Assembly: GCA_021795465.1 (NCBI GenBank)
Contig: JAJYPK010000021.1
Span: 1 to 33,604 of the forward strand
DNA length: 33,604 nt
Direction of reading: 5' to 3'
Origin: Bacillota bacterium
GTDB taxonomy: Bacteria; Bacillota; Sulfobacillia; Sulfobacillales; Sulfobacillaceae
The notes beneath the pieces are model-generated. The model was not told the DNA's origin and did not search any database. It worked only from the letters and a program-made list of their open reading frames with translations. Below, piece by piece: positions 1 to 10,092 of this stretch. The stretch's first letter is position 1, and each line of letters begins with the position of its first letter. The position numbers and the translations under genes were made by a program.

Positions 1-649
1 ACGCATCATCGACAAACTTAGGAAATTGTCCGGTGCCCACCATCGATTCGTAGTTGACGAGATAGGGTGGGGCGACTTCCACATATCCAGCAGCCCGCGC
101 ATGATCCAGCATGTAATTGGCCAGTGCCCGGGTCAATCGCGCTCCCGATCCCTTAAACACGGTAAACCGCGCACCCGAAATCTTTCGAGCTCGCTCAAAG
201 TCAAATATTCCGAGCCTTTCTCCCAGATCCCAATGGGGTTGGGCGGGATAGGAAAAGGTCGGAATCTGCCCTTCGCGGTGGATCTCTAAATTATCGTCAG
301 CCGTACTCCCATCGGGGACTTCCGGGAGAGGCGTATTAGGGATAGTGAGGAGAAAGTGCCGCAATTCCTCATCCAGTGGAGTCAGAGAGGCTTCCAAGTC
401 GCGAATACGGTCGCCGACCTCTCGCGTCTTCGCGATCAGTTGGCTGGCGTCTTCGCCGCGCTTCTTTTTCGCCGACACCTGTTCCGAATTTTGGTTGCGC
501 TGAGCCTTTAAGTTCTCGATTTGGCCTAAAATCTCCCGGCGAGTTTCATCTAATTGTCGCACCTTTCCCAAATCGATGGCGACGTGTTTTTTAGCAAGCA
601 AAGTTTCGATTTCTTCCGGATTTTGACGGATCCGTCGAATATCCAGCAT
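1..649 (-). CDS. serS: Serine--tRNA ligase, N-terminal part (cut by window edge)
   Basis: Seryl-tRNA synthetase charges tRNA-Ser with serine in the cytoplasm. About 216 residues are visible, starting MLDIRRIRQNPEEIETLL, the usual SerS opening. Residues about 27-100 form the charged, heptad-like stretch expected for the tRNA-binding coiled-coil arm, and the start of the class II catalytic core follows (ending near YLVNYESMVGTGQFPKF). Catalytic motifs 2 and 3 lie beyond the left edge. The ATG is preceded by GGGGAGGA at a good distance. The gene begins 48 bases after the mtnA stop, with no terminator between them, so both should be on one transcript controlled by the serine T-box upstream of mtnA. 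Identity is secure; only the 3' end is missing. Confidence 0.95.
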   Translation of the reverse strand, partial: MLDIRRIRQNPEEIETLLAKKHVAIDLGKVRQLDETRREILGQIENLKAQRNQNSEQVSAKKKRGEDASQLIAKTREVGDRIRDLEASLTPLDEELRHFLLTIPNTPLPEVPDGSTADDNLEIHREGQIPTFSYPAQPHWDLGERLGIFDFERARKISGARFTVFKGSGARLTRALANYMLDHARAAGYVEVAPPYLVNYESMVGTGQFPKFVDDA

Positions 650-697
650 TCTGATCCTCCCCTAAAAGAATTTGGTGTCGTACCTAGTTCGCCTCAT

Positions 698-1747
698 TCA
701 AGATCCAAGATCTTGGTGGGGATTCGCCAGGGAATGAAGGGACTGTTCCAAAGGTTCGTAAGCCACCCCTCTTTCCGTGATAATCGCGCTAATCAAGAAA
801 TGTGGGGTCACATCAAATGCCGGGTTATAGACTGGCATCGCGTTCGGCGCGATATTCTTCCCTAAGATGCTGCGCACTTCGTCAGGACTTCGTTCTTCAA
901 TCGGAATCTGGTCCCCATGCGGGGTATCCGGGTCAAATGTGGAGATAGGTGCCGCGATATAGAATGGAATCGCATGGTAGCGAGCAAGAACCGCTAATCC
1001 ATAGGTTCCGATTTTATTGGCGGTGTCCCCATTGTGGGCAATCCGGTCCGCACCCACAATCACTGCATCTACTTGCCCCAACGCCATCAGATGGCCGGCC
1101 ATACTATCGGTCACGAGACGAGCTGGAATCCCATCATGATGGAGTTCCCAAGCCGTTAATCGAGCCCCTTGCAACAATGGACGGGTCTCATCCACCAAAA
1201 CTTCCCGGATCCACCCTTTTTGGTGCAATGACCGAACGACACCGAGTGCTGTACCAAATCCCGCCGTCGCCAACGATCCGGTATTACAATGGGTTAAGAT
1301 TCTCACGGGACCCGCGAAAAGTCCCGCACCCCATTCACCCATCAACCGATTATCTTGTTGGTCTCGCATTTTAAGCGTATCGGCCATGGTTCGAAGCCTG
1401 TCTCCCACTTGGTTGGCATCGAGGCCGTTGATTTCGGAAAGCGCCCCATCAATCGCCCAGGCGAGGTTGACCGCGGTCGGTCGCGCATGACGAATTGACT
1501 CGGCAGATTGTCGTAATTGGCCTAAGAAATTCTCCTGGTCATGCAGTCGCTGCGCTTCCAACCAAAGCCCGTATAGTCCGGCGATGCCGATGGCCGGAGC
1601 TCCTCGAATCGCCAGCGTGACAATAGCTTCTCGTACATCACAGCCTGTGGTGCACGTGATCCACTCTACGCTAGCTGGCAGTTTCCGTTGATCCAAAATC
1701 TCGACCACATCACCGACCCGGCGAATCGGTTCAATGTCTGCTGTCAT
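698..1747 (-). CDS. mtnA: S-methyl-5-thioribose-1-phosphate isomerase
   Basis: MtnA isomerises methylthioribose-1-phosphate to methylthioribulose-1-phosphate in the methionine salvage or DHAP-shunt pathways. The 349-residue protein has the family signature with the catalytic cysteine in THCNTGSLATAGFGTALG (Cys154) and the catalytic aspartate in VGADRIAHNGDTANKIGTY (Asp234). It belongs to the eIF2B-like superfamily, but these residues favour MtnA over an eIF2B or ribose-1,5-bisphosphate isomerase paralogue. An upstream ATG at 1816 is open in frame but lies inside the T-box. The ATG at 1747 has GGAGGA seven bases ahead and is preferred. It is the first gene after the T-box and is followed by serS. 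Sharing a serine-tRNA-sensing leader with serS is unusual for a methionine salvage gene. Confidence 0.92.
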   Translation of the reverse strand: MTADIEPIRRVGDVVEILDQRKLPASVEWITCTTGCDVREAIVTLAIRGAPAIGIAGLYGLWLEAQRLHDQENFLGQLRQSAESIRHARPTAVNLAWAIDGALSEINGLDANQVGDRLRTMADTLKMRDQQDNRLMGEWGAGLFAGPVRILTHCNTGSLATAGFGTALGVVRSLHQKGWIREVLVDETRPLLQGARLTAWELHHDGIPARLVTDSMAGHLMALGQVDAVIVGADRIAHNGDTANKIGTYGLAVLARYHAIPFYIAAPISTFDPDTPHGDQIPIEERSPDEVRSILGKNIAPNAMPVYNPAFDVTPHFLISAIITERGVAYEPLEQSLHSLANPHQDLGS

Positions 1748-1761
1748 ATCGATTCCTCCAT

Positions 1762-1975
1762 AAAAAATACCCATCCCTAAAGTAATGGTTAGGGACGAGT
1801 GTTCTCGCGGTGCCACCCTATTTGACGCCTGACGGCGCCCTCTTTAGTAGAGGATAACGGCTCTGTCCGTCGGCAACGGCCGAACTCTCAAGAAGTGGAA
1901 TATCAGAGAGCCATGACTGGGTTTCACCGTAATCCCCAGCTCTCTATACACTGCATCTCTGGATTTCTTCTGTCA
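1762..1975 (-). ncRNA. T-box riboswitch, serine specifier (UCC)
   Basis: On the minus strand the T-box core AGGGTGGCACCGCG is present at 1819-1806. It is followed by a terminator hairpin at about 1799-1770 (TCCCTAA pairing with TTAGGGA, extended by wobble pairs) and a run of six U at 1767-1762. Upstream, Stem I shows perfect arms AGAGAGC/GCTCTCT (1945-1905), with the conserved distal GGTGAAAC segment inside. The base of Stem I is AGAAG pairing with CTTCT. By analogy with the B. subtilis glyQS leader, the specifier is the triplet just before ACUUCUUGAG, which is UCC (1899-1897), a serine codon. Uncharged tRNA-Ser should therefore stabilise the antiterminator and turn on mtnA-serS. The assignment was made by eye; a covariance search was not run. 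Confidence 0.9.
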
Positions 1976-1989
1976 TCAAGTCTTGTGGT

Positions 1990-2021
1990 TTTATATTGAC
2001 GGGTGTCCCCTTGAAAGTCAA
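1990..2021 (-). promoter_or_regulatory. Possible promoter of the T-box mtnA-serS operon
   Basis: On the minus strand a TTGACT -35-like hexamer (2021-2016) is followed by an A/T-rich AATATAAA stretch (about 1997-1990). The exact -10 is unclear: spacers of 17 to 20 bases fit different weak hexamers. The position is right, since the T-box transcript would start about 10-15 bases later. Confidence 0.4.
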
Positions 2022-2077
2022 GGCAACATAACTCATAAAAAAGAACTTAAAAAGGCCTGGGGGAAGGATGCGCAAGC

Positions 2078-2114
2078 CAAAAAGACGAGGGCCCCAGTAT
2101 CAGCGCGGGGGCCC
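2078..2114 (-). terminator. Rho-independent terminator after pdxT
   Basis: On the minus strand GGGCCCC and GGGGCCC arms (2114-2108 and 2095-2089) enclose a short loop, and a run of five T follows a few bases later (2083-2079). It lies about 55 bases after the pdxT stop and should end the gyrA-pdxS-pdxT transcript before the T-box promoter. Confidence 0.75.
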
Positions 2115-2168
2115 ATTAATGTCTTCAAAATCGACTCAATAGCATCTGAGAGGGGTCGGACCTTGCCA

Positions 2169-2744
2169 CTAACGGCGCCGGACTTTATCCAGGAAGTATT
2201 GATGAACCCGAATATCATCCGTCATTTCGGGATGAAACGAACTCGCCAACAATGATCCCTGTTCTGCCATAACGATTTGCCCCCGATAGTACGCCAAGGG
2301 TTTCACCAGGGGTCCGATGCTTTTCACTTGGGGGGCACGAATAAACACGGCAGGAAATGGCTTCCCCGTGATGCCATCGATTTGCAAGCTGGCTTCAAAA
2401 GACGCCACTTGTCTCCCATAGGCATTGCGGTCGGCTACCATGTCCATAACGCTAATCCGGGCCGGCGATTTTCCCACAACTTCTGTCGCCAACAAAATAA
2501 GTCCTGCACAGGTTCCATAGACAGGAAACTCTTCGTCTCGAATCCGGCGCCTAATAACGTCGATAAGCCCTTCTTCTTGCATCAACATGCCGATGGTGGT
2601 GCTTTCCCCTCCGGGAATAATGAGTCCGTCGACCGAATCCAGATCCCCTAACTGCCGTACTTCCATGGCGTCGGCCCCGGCCTTTTTGACATGGAGAAGA
2701 TGTTCGCGGACATCGCCCTGAATCGCTAAGACTCCGATTCGCAT
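2169..2744 (-). CDS. pdxT: Pyridoxal 5'-phosphate synthase glutaminase subunit
   Basis: PdxT hydrolyses glutamine and passes ammonia to PdxS for ribose-5-phosphate-dependent pyridoxal phosphate synthesis. The 191-residue protein is full length. It shows the PGGEST oxyanion strand at about residues 44-49, the nucleophile Cys79 in VYGTCAGLI, and the His171/Glu173 pair in SSFHPEMT, completing a class I glutamine amidotransferase triad. The start lies five bases after the pdxS stop, so the two subunits are translationally close, as expected for a 12+12 complex made in equal amounts. A rho-independent terminator follows. Identity is secure. Confidence 0.96.
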   Translation of the reverse strand: MRIGVLAIQGDVREHLLHVKKAGADAMEVRQLGDLDSVDGLIIPGGESTTIGMLMQEEGLIDVIRRRIRDEEFPVYGTCAGLILLATEVVGKSPARISVMDMVADRNAYGRQVASFEASLQIDGITGKPFPAVFIRAPQVKSIGPLVKPLAYYRGQIVMAEQGSLLASSFHPEMTDDIRVHQYFLDKVRRR

Positions 2745-2749
2745 GAGCC

Positions 2750-3640
2750 CTAGATTCCCCGATCCTGCATGCGATCCTGCGGCAACAACGTCGACATTTC
2801 AAGACCGGGCATGGATTCTCCGATATCTTCGGACACTTCGGCCACAATCTTCGGGTCATTGTAGTGTAATGTCGCCCGAACCACGGCCCGAGCCATTTTT
2901 TCAGGGTTAGAAGATTTGAAAATCCCCGATCCCACGAAGATCCCGTCTGCACCCAGTTGCATCATGAGGGCGGCATCTGATGGAGAAGCCACACCCCCCG
3001 CACTAAAGTTAACGACGGGTAATCGGCCTAGCTCCTTAACCCGTCGAATGAGGTCCAAAGGAGCCCGCAGTTCTTTTGCCAAGTCAGGGAGTTCTACGTC
3101 CGGAGTTGCGACCACATGTCGTATCTGAGCATTCACTTGACGCAAGTGCCGCACCGCTTCCACTACGTTTCCTGTTCCCGGTTCTCCTTTAGTACGGATC
3201 ATCGCCGCACCTTCGGCGATACGCCTTAAGGCTTCGCCTAAGTCCCGAGCTCCACACACAAACGGAACACTGAAATTCCATTTGTCAATGTGGTACTGAT
3301 CATCAGCTGGGGTGAGGACCTCACTTTCATCGATATAGTCGACCTCGAGTGCTTCCAAGACCTGAGCCTCCACAAAATGACCAATCCGAGTTTTGGCCAT
3401 GACCGGAATAGACACCGCTTCCATGATGCTTTTAACGATACGAGGATTGGCCATTCGTGCCACCCCACCGGCAGCACGAATATCTGCGGGCACCCGTTCC
3501 AATGCCATGACGGCCACCGCACCGGCGTGCTCGGCAATTACTGCCTGCTCTGGCGTCGTCACATCCATGATCACGCCGCCCTTTAACATCTCTGCCAACC
3601 CTGATTTAACGGTAAACGTTGCTTGCTTTTTGTCTGCCAT
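2750..3640 (-). CDS. pdxS: Pyridoxal 5'-phosphate synthase lyase subunit
   Basis: PdxS condenses ribose 5-phosphate, glyceraldehyde 3-phosphate and ammonia into pyridoxal 5'-phosphate. The 296-residue beta/alpha-barrel protein has Asp26 (VIMDVTTP), Lys83 ([10 protein letters not shown]), which forms the imine with the pentose, and Lys151 ([10 protein letters not shown]), which handles the later intermediates. The family's very high conservation is evident throughout. The gene follows gyrA by 37 bases and precedes pdxT by five, so it is probably carried on the gyrase transcript or on a promoter within gyrA. AAGGGG lies ahead of the ATG. Confidence 0.97.
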   Translation of the reverse strand: MADKKQATFTVKSGLAEMLKGGVIMDVTTPEQAVIAEHAGAVAVMALERVPADIRAAGGVARMANPRIVKSIMEAVSIPVMAKTRIGHFVEAQVLEALEVDYIDESEVLTPADDQYHIDKWNFSVPFVCGARDLGEALRRIAEGAAMIRTKGEPGTGNVVEAVRHLRQVNAQIRHVVATPDVELPDLAKELRAPLDLIRRVKELGRLPVVNFSAGGVASPSDAALMMQLGADGIFVGSGIFKSSNPEKMARAVVRATLHYNDPKIVAEVSEDIGESMPGLEMSTLLPQDRMQDRGI

Positions 3641-3677
3641 GATTATCCCCTTTTCTTCAGGTACTTAGGACCCGTTG

Positions 3678-6128
3678 CTATATCTCGTCCTCTTCATTAT
3701 CAGCGTCTGGGGCCACTAACGTAAAGGCCATGACTTGTTGGGTCCCCTCCAGACGCATAATTGTCACGCCTTGAGATGTCCGACCTTGCCGCGATACGCC
3801 TTCAACGGTCATGCGAATCAACGTTCCTTCGGTAGATATGACCATAAATTGCTCGTTACCGTAAACCGGCGCCAAGCCGACCATCGAGCCCGTCTTGCGC
3901 GTTAAGTGAAGACCAATCACGCCCTGGCCCCCGCGTGCTGTTCGTCGGAACTGTTGAAACGCGGTGCGTTTGCCAAATCCATGTTCGGTGAGAATTAGGA
4001 TTTCCGGTTGGTCGGTGACGACGGCCAGTGAGACCACTTGATCGTCATCCTTAAGCCTAATGCCTCTGACCCCATGCGCGGACCGTCCCATCGATCGTGC
4101 TTCTGTTTCGGAGAAGCGAATCACTTGACCGTTCCGTGTCGCCAACATGATTTCGGCTGACCCCGTGGTGGATTCTACTCCAATCAGTTCATCGCCGTCA
4201 TCGAGACTAATCGCAATGATGCCTCCACCTCGCCACGAGGTGTACTCCGAAAGGGCAGTACGTTTGACGACGCCCTTACGCGTTGCAAAGAACCAATACG
4301 TTTCGGTGGGGTCTTGCGCCAGCGTTTGGACGGCAGCAATACGCTCACCTTGTTCCAATGCAATCAGGTTCGCCACGGAAATGCCCTTGGCTTGACGTCC
4401 AGCTTCGGGAATTTCGTGGACTTTGACCCGGTAGATTCGGCCACGGTTCGTAAAGAAGCATAAATAGGCGTGGGTGGAAGCTACAAACAATTGCCCGATG
4501 AAGTCATCTTCTCGGACTGTCCCTCCGGCCACCCCCCGACCCCCACGTCGCTGAGCCCGATAGACGTTGGTGGCTGAACGTTTAATGTATCCGCGATGCG
4601 TGATGGTGACCACCATGTCCTCTTCAGGAATTAAGTCTTCGTCAGTGATATCGCGTGCCGCTGCTCCAATCATGGTTCGGCGGGCATCTCCGTATTTATT
4701 TTTTATCGCGATGAGGTCGTCCTTAATGATATTGTACACGAGCTGATCATCGGCTAAAATTGCCTGTAATCGGCGGATTTCAGCCTGGATTTCTTGATAT
4801 TCCGCTTCGATCTTTTCCCGTTCTAGCGCCGTCAGGCGCTGCAGGCGCATCTCCAAAATGGCGGTCGCCTGAATCTCTGTGAGTCCGAACCGAGTCATGA
4901 GACCACTTCGCGCCGCGTCTACCGACTCCGCGGCTCGGATCAGTTTGATCACTTCGTCAAGAAATTGCAGGGCAATCCGAAGGCCTTCCAAAATGTGGGC
5001 ACGGGCTTCCGCTTTCGCCAATTCGAAGCGGGTTCGGCGGATAATAACATCTTTGCGATGGGCAATGAAGTAATGGATAATTTCTTTCAGAGACAACACT
5101 AAAGGCCGCCCATCGACCAAGGCCAGTTGGATAATCCCGAAGGTTTGTTGCATAGCGGTGTACTTATAGAGCTGATTCAAGACGACATTGGGTACGGCAT
5201 CGCGTTTGAGATCTACGACAATGCGGACTCCCTCACGATCGGACTCGTCCCGTAAGTCCGCGATTCCCTCAATTTTCCGATCATGGACCAAATCGGCTAT
5301 TTTTTCGATTAATCGTGCCTTATTTACTTGATAGGGAATTTCGCTCACAATGATTCGGCTTCGCGTTCCGGCGCGATCGGCCTCATCAATCTTGGCAATG
5401 GCTCGTATCGTAATGATGCCCCGACCCGTAAGATAGGCCGACTTAATTCCTTCTCGTCCCATGATCATGCCACCGGTCGGAAAATCGGGTCCCGGAATAT
5501 ATTTCATCAGGGTGTCCACGTCTGCATCCGGATGATCAATCAGGTGAATGGCCGCAGTGGCCACCTCGGTCAAGTTATGTGGAGGCATATTGGTAGCCAT
5601 CCCGACCGCAATCCCCGATGATCCGTTAATTAAGAGATTGGGGATCTTGGATGGTAACAATACGGGCTCTTTGGTGGTTTCGTCAAAATTCGGCGCGAAG
5701 TCGACGGTGTCTTTATCGATGTCCGCCAACATTTCCATCGCGATTTGCGACAAGCGGACCTCCGTGTAGCGCATCGCGGCCGGAGCATCTCCATCCATCG
5801 ATCCAAAGTTCCCATGGCCGTCGACTAAGGGATAGCGAATAGAAAAATCTTGGGCCATACGGACCATAGCGTCATACACGGCGGTATCCCCGTGAGGGTG
5901 ATACCGCCCCAATACTTCTCCTACAATCCGTGCTGATTTCTTATGGGGGTGGTTCGGGGTGTTGGCAAGCTGCTGCATCGCATACAATATGCGGCGATGC
6001 ACAGGTTTTAAGCCATCCTTCACATCGGGAAGGGCACGACTCACAATGACGCTCATCGCGTAGTCGATATACGACTTCTTCATCTCATCTTGAATATCAA
6101 TCGGCATCACATGGCCGATATTTGCCAT
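3678..6128 (-). CDS. gyrA: DNA gyrase subunit A
   Basis: GyrA is the DNA-cleaving and DNA-wrapping subunit of gyrase, which introduces negative supercoils. The 816-residue protein has the catalytic Tyr121 in [11 protein letters not shown], the quinolone-resistance-determining helix [17 protein letters not shown], and a C-terminal beta-pinwheel with the GyrA box QRRGGRG near residue 526. That box marks true gyrase rather than topoisomerase IV. The residue matching E. coli Ser83 is Thr82 and that matching Asp87 is Asp86. The C-terminus ends in an acidic tail (DADNEEDEI). The gene follows gyrB by 23 bases in the same operon. Confidence 0.98.
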   Translation of the reverse strand: MANIGHVMPIDIQDEMKKSYIDYAMSVIVSRALPDVKDGLKPVHRRILYAMQQLANTPNHPHKKSARIVGEVLGRYHPHGDTAVYDAMVRMAQDFSIRYPLVDGHGNFGSMDGDAPAAMRYTEVRLSQIAMEMLADIDKDTVDFAPNFDETTKEPVLLPSKIPNLLINGSSGIAVGMATNMPPHNLTEVATAAIHLIDHPDADVDTLMKYIPGPDFPTGGMIMGREGIKSAYLTGRGIITIRAIAKIDEADRAGTRSRIIVSEIPYQVNKARLIEKIADLVHDRKIEGIADLRDESDREGVRIVVDLKRDAVPNVVLNQLYKYTAMQQTFGIIQLALVDGRPLVLSLKEIIHYFIAHRKDVIIRRTRFELAKAEARAHILEGLRIALQFLDEVIKLIRAAESVDAARSGLMTRFGLTEIQATAILEMRLQRLTALEREKIEAEYQEIQAEIRRLQAILADDQLVYNIIKDDLIAIKNKYGDARRTMIGAAARDITDEDLIPEEDMVVTITHRGYIKRSATNVYRAQRRGGRGVAGGTVREDDFIGQLFVASTHAYLCFFTNRGRIYRVKVHEIPEAGRQAKGISVANLIALEQGERIAAVQTLAQDPTETYWFFATRKGVVKRTALSEYTSWRGGGIIAISLDDGDELIGVESTTGSAEIMLATRNGQVIRFSETEARSMGRSAHGVRGIRLKDDDQVVSLAVVTDQPEILILTEHGFGKRTAFQQFRRTARGGQGVIGLHLTRKTGSMVGLAPVYGNEQFMVISTEGTLIRMTVEGVSRQGRTSQGVTIMRLEGTQQVMAFTLVAPDADNEEDEI

Positions 6129-6151
6129 CGTTGTCCAGCCTCGCTTTGTTT

Positions 6152-8080
<1,929 letters not shown>

Positions 8081-8094
8081 TTAAACACGAGATG

Positions 8095-8125
8095 AGACCC
8101 GCACGGGTCTTGTGTTTCCAGTATA
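8095..8125 (-). promoter_or_regulatory. Extended -10 promoter and hairpin leader of gyrB
   Basis: On the minus strand TGATATACT (an extended -10 of form TGnTATACT; hexamer 8125-8120) sits just downstream of the remB stop. No clear -35 lies 17 bases upstream. The predicted transcript would begin near 8113 and quickly form the perfect hairpin AGACCC-GTGC-GGGTCT (8110-8095), flanked by complementary AAACAC and GTGTTT. There is no U-run, so this looks like a 5' stabiliser or protein site rather than a terminator. Confidence 0.4.
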
Positions 8126-8135
8126 TCATAGGAGC

Positions 8136-8396
8136 CTATCCACGCTCCTCAAACTGCTCGTCTAACCGCTCTGCGCGGTGCATTAGTGTGTAGGCAGAAA
8201 TTCCCGATAGGATAATACCCCGCGACGTAATCACCAGGGACTTGGCATCGGCCAGATTGCCCTCCACCTTACCTTCAGAGCGCTGTCGAGCATAAAGCTC
8301 ACGGACATCCTTGGAAGTGTCGAGTAAGTCCTTGCTCAAAATCGCGACGATAGCGTCGGTCGCCACCATTGTGTCCTGTCCTACATGCAAGTACAT
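8136..8396 (-). CDS. remB: RemA/RemB-type regulator (DUF370)
   Basis: The 86-residue protein starts MYLHVGQDTMVATDAIVAIL and contains the DUF370 pattern of a short beta-rich N-terminus followed by KSLVITSRGIILSGISAYTL. In Bacillus the copy between recF and gyrB is yaaB/remB, a regulator linked to extracellular matrix genes together with RemA, a DNA-binding ring-former of the same family. The gene position matches B. subtilis exactly, which supports the RemB name, but RemA and RemB are hard to separate from sequence alone. The protein is slightly longer than the Bacillus form owing to a charged C-terminal tail (AERLDEQFEERG). Confidence 0.8.
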   Translation of the reverse strand: MYLHVGQDTMVATDAIVAILSKDLLDTSKDVRELYARQRSEGKVEGNLADAKSLVITSRGIILSGISAYTLMHRAERLDEQFEERG

Positions 8397-8477
8397 CCTT
8401 TAGCCCCTCTCACATCCTTATTGTACACCACCTCCATGCGAACGCGAAAACCCTATGGGTCCCAGCGTTAACGGTTT

Positions 8478-9023
8478 TTAGGGGTGGTTCGAGAAGTTCT
8501 CGCGTCCTTCACACACACCACAAATGGGGTATTCCACTAACGTAGGGCTGTGGCAAATATGACAGGGATGGTAGCCGGACTCCAGCCACTCCTTGACGGC
8601 TTCTCGATAGCGGTCTCTCGCCTTCTCTAGCGCACGGCCGAGGTCTCTTTCCCCCGCCGTTGATTCGTGAAGATAAAAGCCCCGCTCACCGACATGTTGG
8701 CGTTCTTTTGGTGCAGGAGTAAAGGCTCTGATTGATACGCGCATTCGGATGTCGGTAATCGTCAATGCCGGCGCTAAACGGTCATTCAGTCGACGAATCA
8801 GGTCGGGTTTCATAAATTGCAATTCTTGGCTCCACATTCCGGTCGTGACCGCCAGATGGAGTGTGCCTTGCTGCACTTTCACCAAACGAGAATTGCGCGC
8901 GATGGTGGGTCCCGCAGTATCCGCCCAGACCTGCCCCATGAGTCTCGTTGCGTGAGCGGTCTCCCAGGGATAGTGTTGAAGCATGTCCTCTAGGATGGCC
9001 TGAATAGGTTTCGCCTTGATCAT
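8478..9023 (-). CDS. DciA-like protein (DUF721) with C-terminal zinc ribbon
   Basis: DUF721/DciA proteins are replicative-helicase loaders or operators in many bacteria and often sit beside recF. The N-terminal part (KPIQAILEDML, then VWADTAGPTIARNSRLVKV and LHLAVTTGMWSQELQFMKPDLIRRLN) fits that family well. After a charged linker the C-terminus carries four cysteines, CHIC and CGVC (Cys154, 157, 168, 171 from this start), which should bind one zinc. The ATG at 9023 lies four bases past the recF stop and is chosen on family alignment. An in-frame ATG at 9053 inside recF would add ten residues. Helicase loading is inferred; DnaB is encoded at 28.0-29.4 kb. Confidence 0.75.
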   Translation of the reverse strand: MIKAKPIQAILEDMLQHYPWETAHATRLMGQVWADTAGPTIARNSRLVKVQQGTLHLAVTTGMWSQELQFMKPDLIRRLNDRLAPALTITDIRMRVSIRAFTPAPKERQHVGERGFYLHESTAGERDLGRALEKARDRYREAVKEWLESGYHPCHICHSPTLVEYPICGVCEGRENFSNHP

Positions 9024-9027
9024 GTCT

Positions 9028-10086
9028 TTAATCCCACTGGTGGAATGTGCCATTTTGCACCTGGTAGATGGTGGGATCCAGATGCTCGTAACTGCGCGCT
9101 TCGGTGTCGGTTACGATGGTTTGTTGTCCGTTTTGGCTGATTACCGAGAGCAGTTCTTGCCTTCTTGGCGGATCGAGTTCCGACAAGACATCATCCAAGA
9201 GGATCATTGGTGTTTCTCCCCATTCGTCTTTAATCAATGTATAGGTCGCCAATTTCAAACTCAGCGCCACCGCCCGATGCTGTCCTTGCGAAGCAAACGT
9301 GGCAGCAAGCCTATTCCCTATCTGCAACTCCAGATCATCGCGGTGAGGACCTACGAGCGACACCATTCGTAAACGCTCATCTACTGCGCGTCGCTCCAAA
9401 GCCTCGGCGTACTCGGCTTCAGAATTAATCGGAACCGAACTCCCTCCGTAATGAAGCTCTGCGCCAAGACTATCTCCTTGAGTGATGCGCTCGTGAATTT
9501 GACGGGCGTGATGGATCAGTGGCCTGAGAATCCGAGCTCGTTCTTGCCAGAGATAGAAGCCGTGGGTAATGAGGGCCGGGGTAAAACTCTCGACTGCGCT
9601 CGCCAAACGGGGATCCTTTAACGCACGGTTTCTTTGCAAAAGCGCGTGTTGATATTGGCGTAAGGTCTTAGCGTAGCGAGGATTCAATTGAGATAGTGTC
9701 GAATCTAGAAAGCGGCGTCGATCACTTGGCGAGCCCTTCGAAAGATTGAGGTCGTCAGGTGTAAAGACCACTACCGGTATCTCTCGCCCGCGGTGAATGC
9801 GGCTGCGTGGGGTTCCAACTACCCTATGCTGAAGGCTTTCTGCCGATCCGCTAAGGGACATGGCGGTCGCCGATACCGAAAAAGCCTCTGGGCCGTCAAA
9901 CGGAAACCAATCGTGCTCGGAACCCGAACGGAAGGATCGTCCCTGTAGCACGAGGTGTAAAGCTTCTAAGGCATTGGTCTTGCCTTGCGCATTGTTTCCG
10001 ACCACTAAAGTTAAGTGGGGCGCTAACGGTAAGTGTGCCTCCTGAATGTTCCGAAACTGGTAAATCTCTAGCTGCTCTACGCGCAT
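9028..10086 (-). CDS. recF: DNA replication and repair protein RecF
   Basis: RecF is an SMC-like ATPase that helps load RecA at gaps in damaged DNA. The 352-residue protein begins MRVEQLEIYQFRNIQEAHL and has Walker A GNNAQGKT at residues 30-37, the ABC-type signature region around ALSLKLATYTL, and Walker B MILLDDVLSELD followed by the conserved RRQELL. Length is normal. The ATG is six bases after the dnaN stop with only a weak ribosome site, which suggests translational coupling. The small S4-domain gene yaaA, found between dnaN and recF in Bacillus, is absent. Confidence 0.97.
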   Translation of the reverse strand: MRVEQLEIYQFRNIQEAHLPLAPHLTLVVGNNAQGKTNALEALHLVLQGRSFRSGSEHDWFPFDGPEAFSVSATAMSLSGSAESLQHRVVGTPRSRIHRGREIPVVVFTPDDLNLSKGSPSDRRRFLDSTLSQLNPRYAKTLRQYQHALLQRNRALKDPRLASAVESFTPALITHGFYLWQERARILRPLIHHARQIHERITQGDSLGAELHYGGSSVPINSEAEYAEALERRAVDERLRMVSLVGPHRDDLELQIGNRLAATFASQGQHRAVALSLKLATYTLIKDEWGETPMILLDDVLSELDPPRRQELLSVISQNGQQTIVTDTEARSYEHLDPTIYQVQNGTFHQWD

Positions 10087-10092
10087 CTGAGG

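Noticed and set aside
1748-1816. Upstream in-frame extension of mtnA
   Set aside because: It lies within the T-box terminator and lacks a ribosome site; the ATG at 1747 has a clear one.
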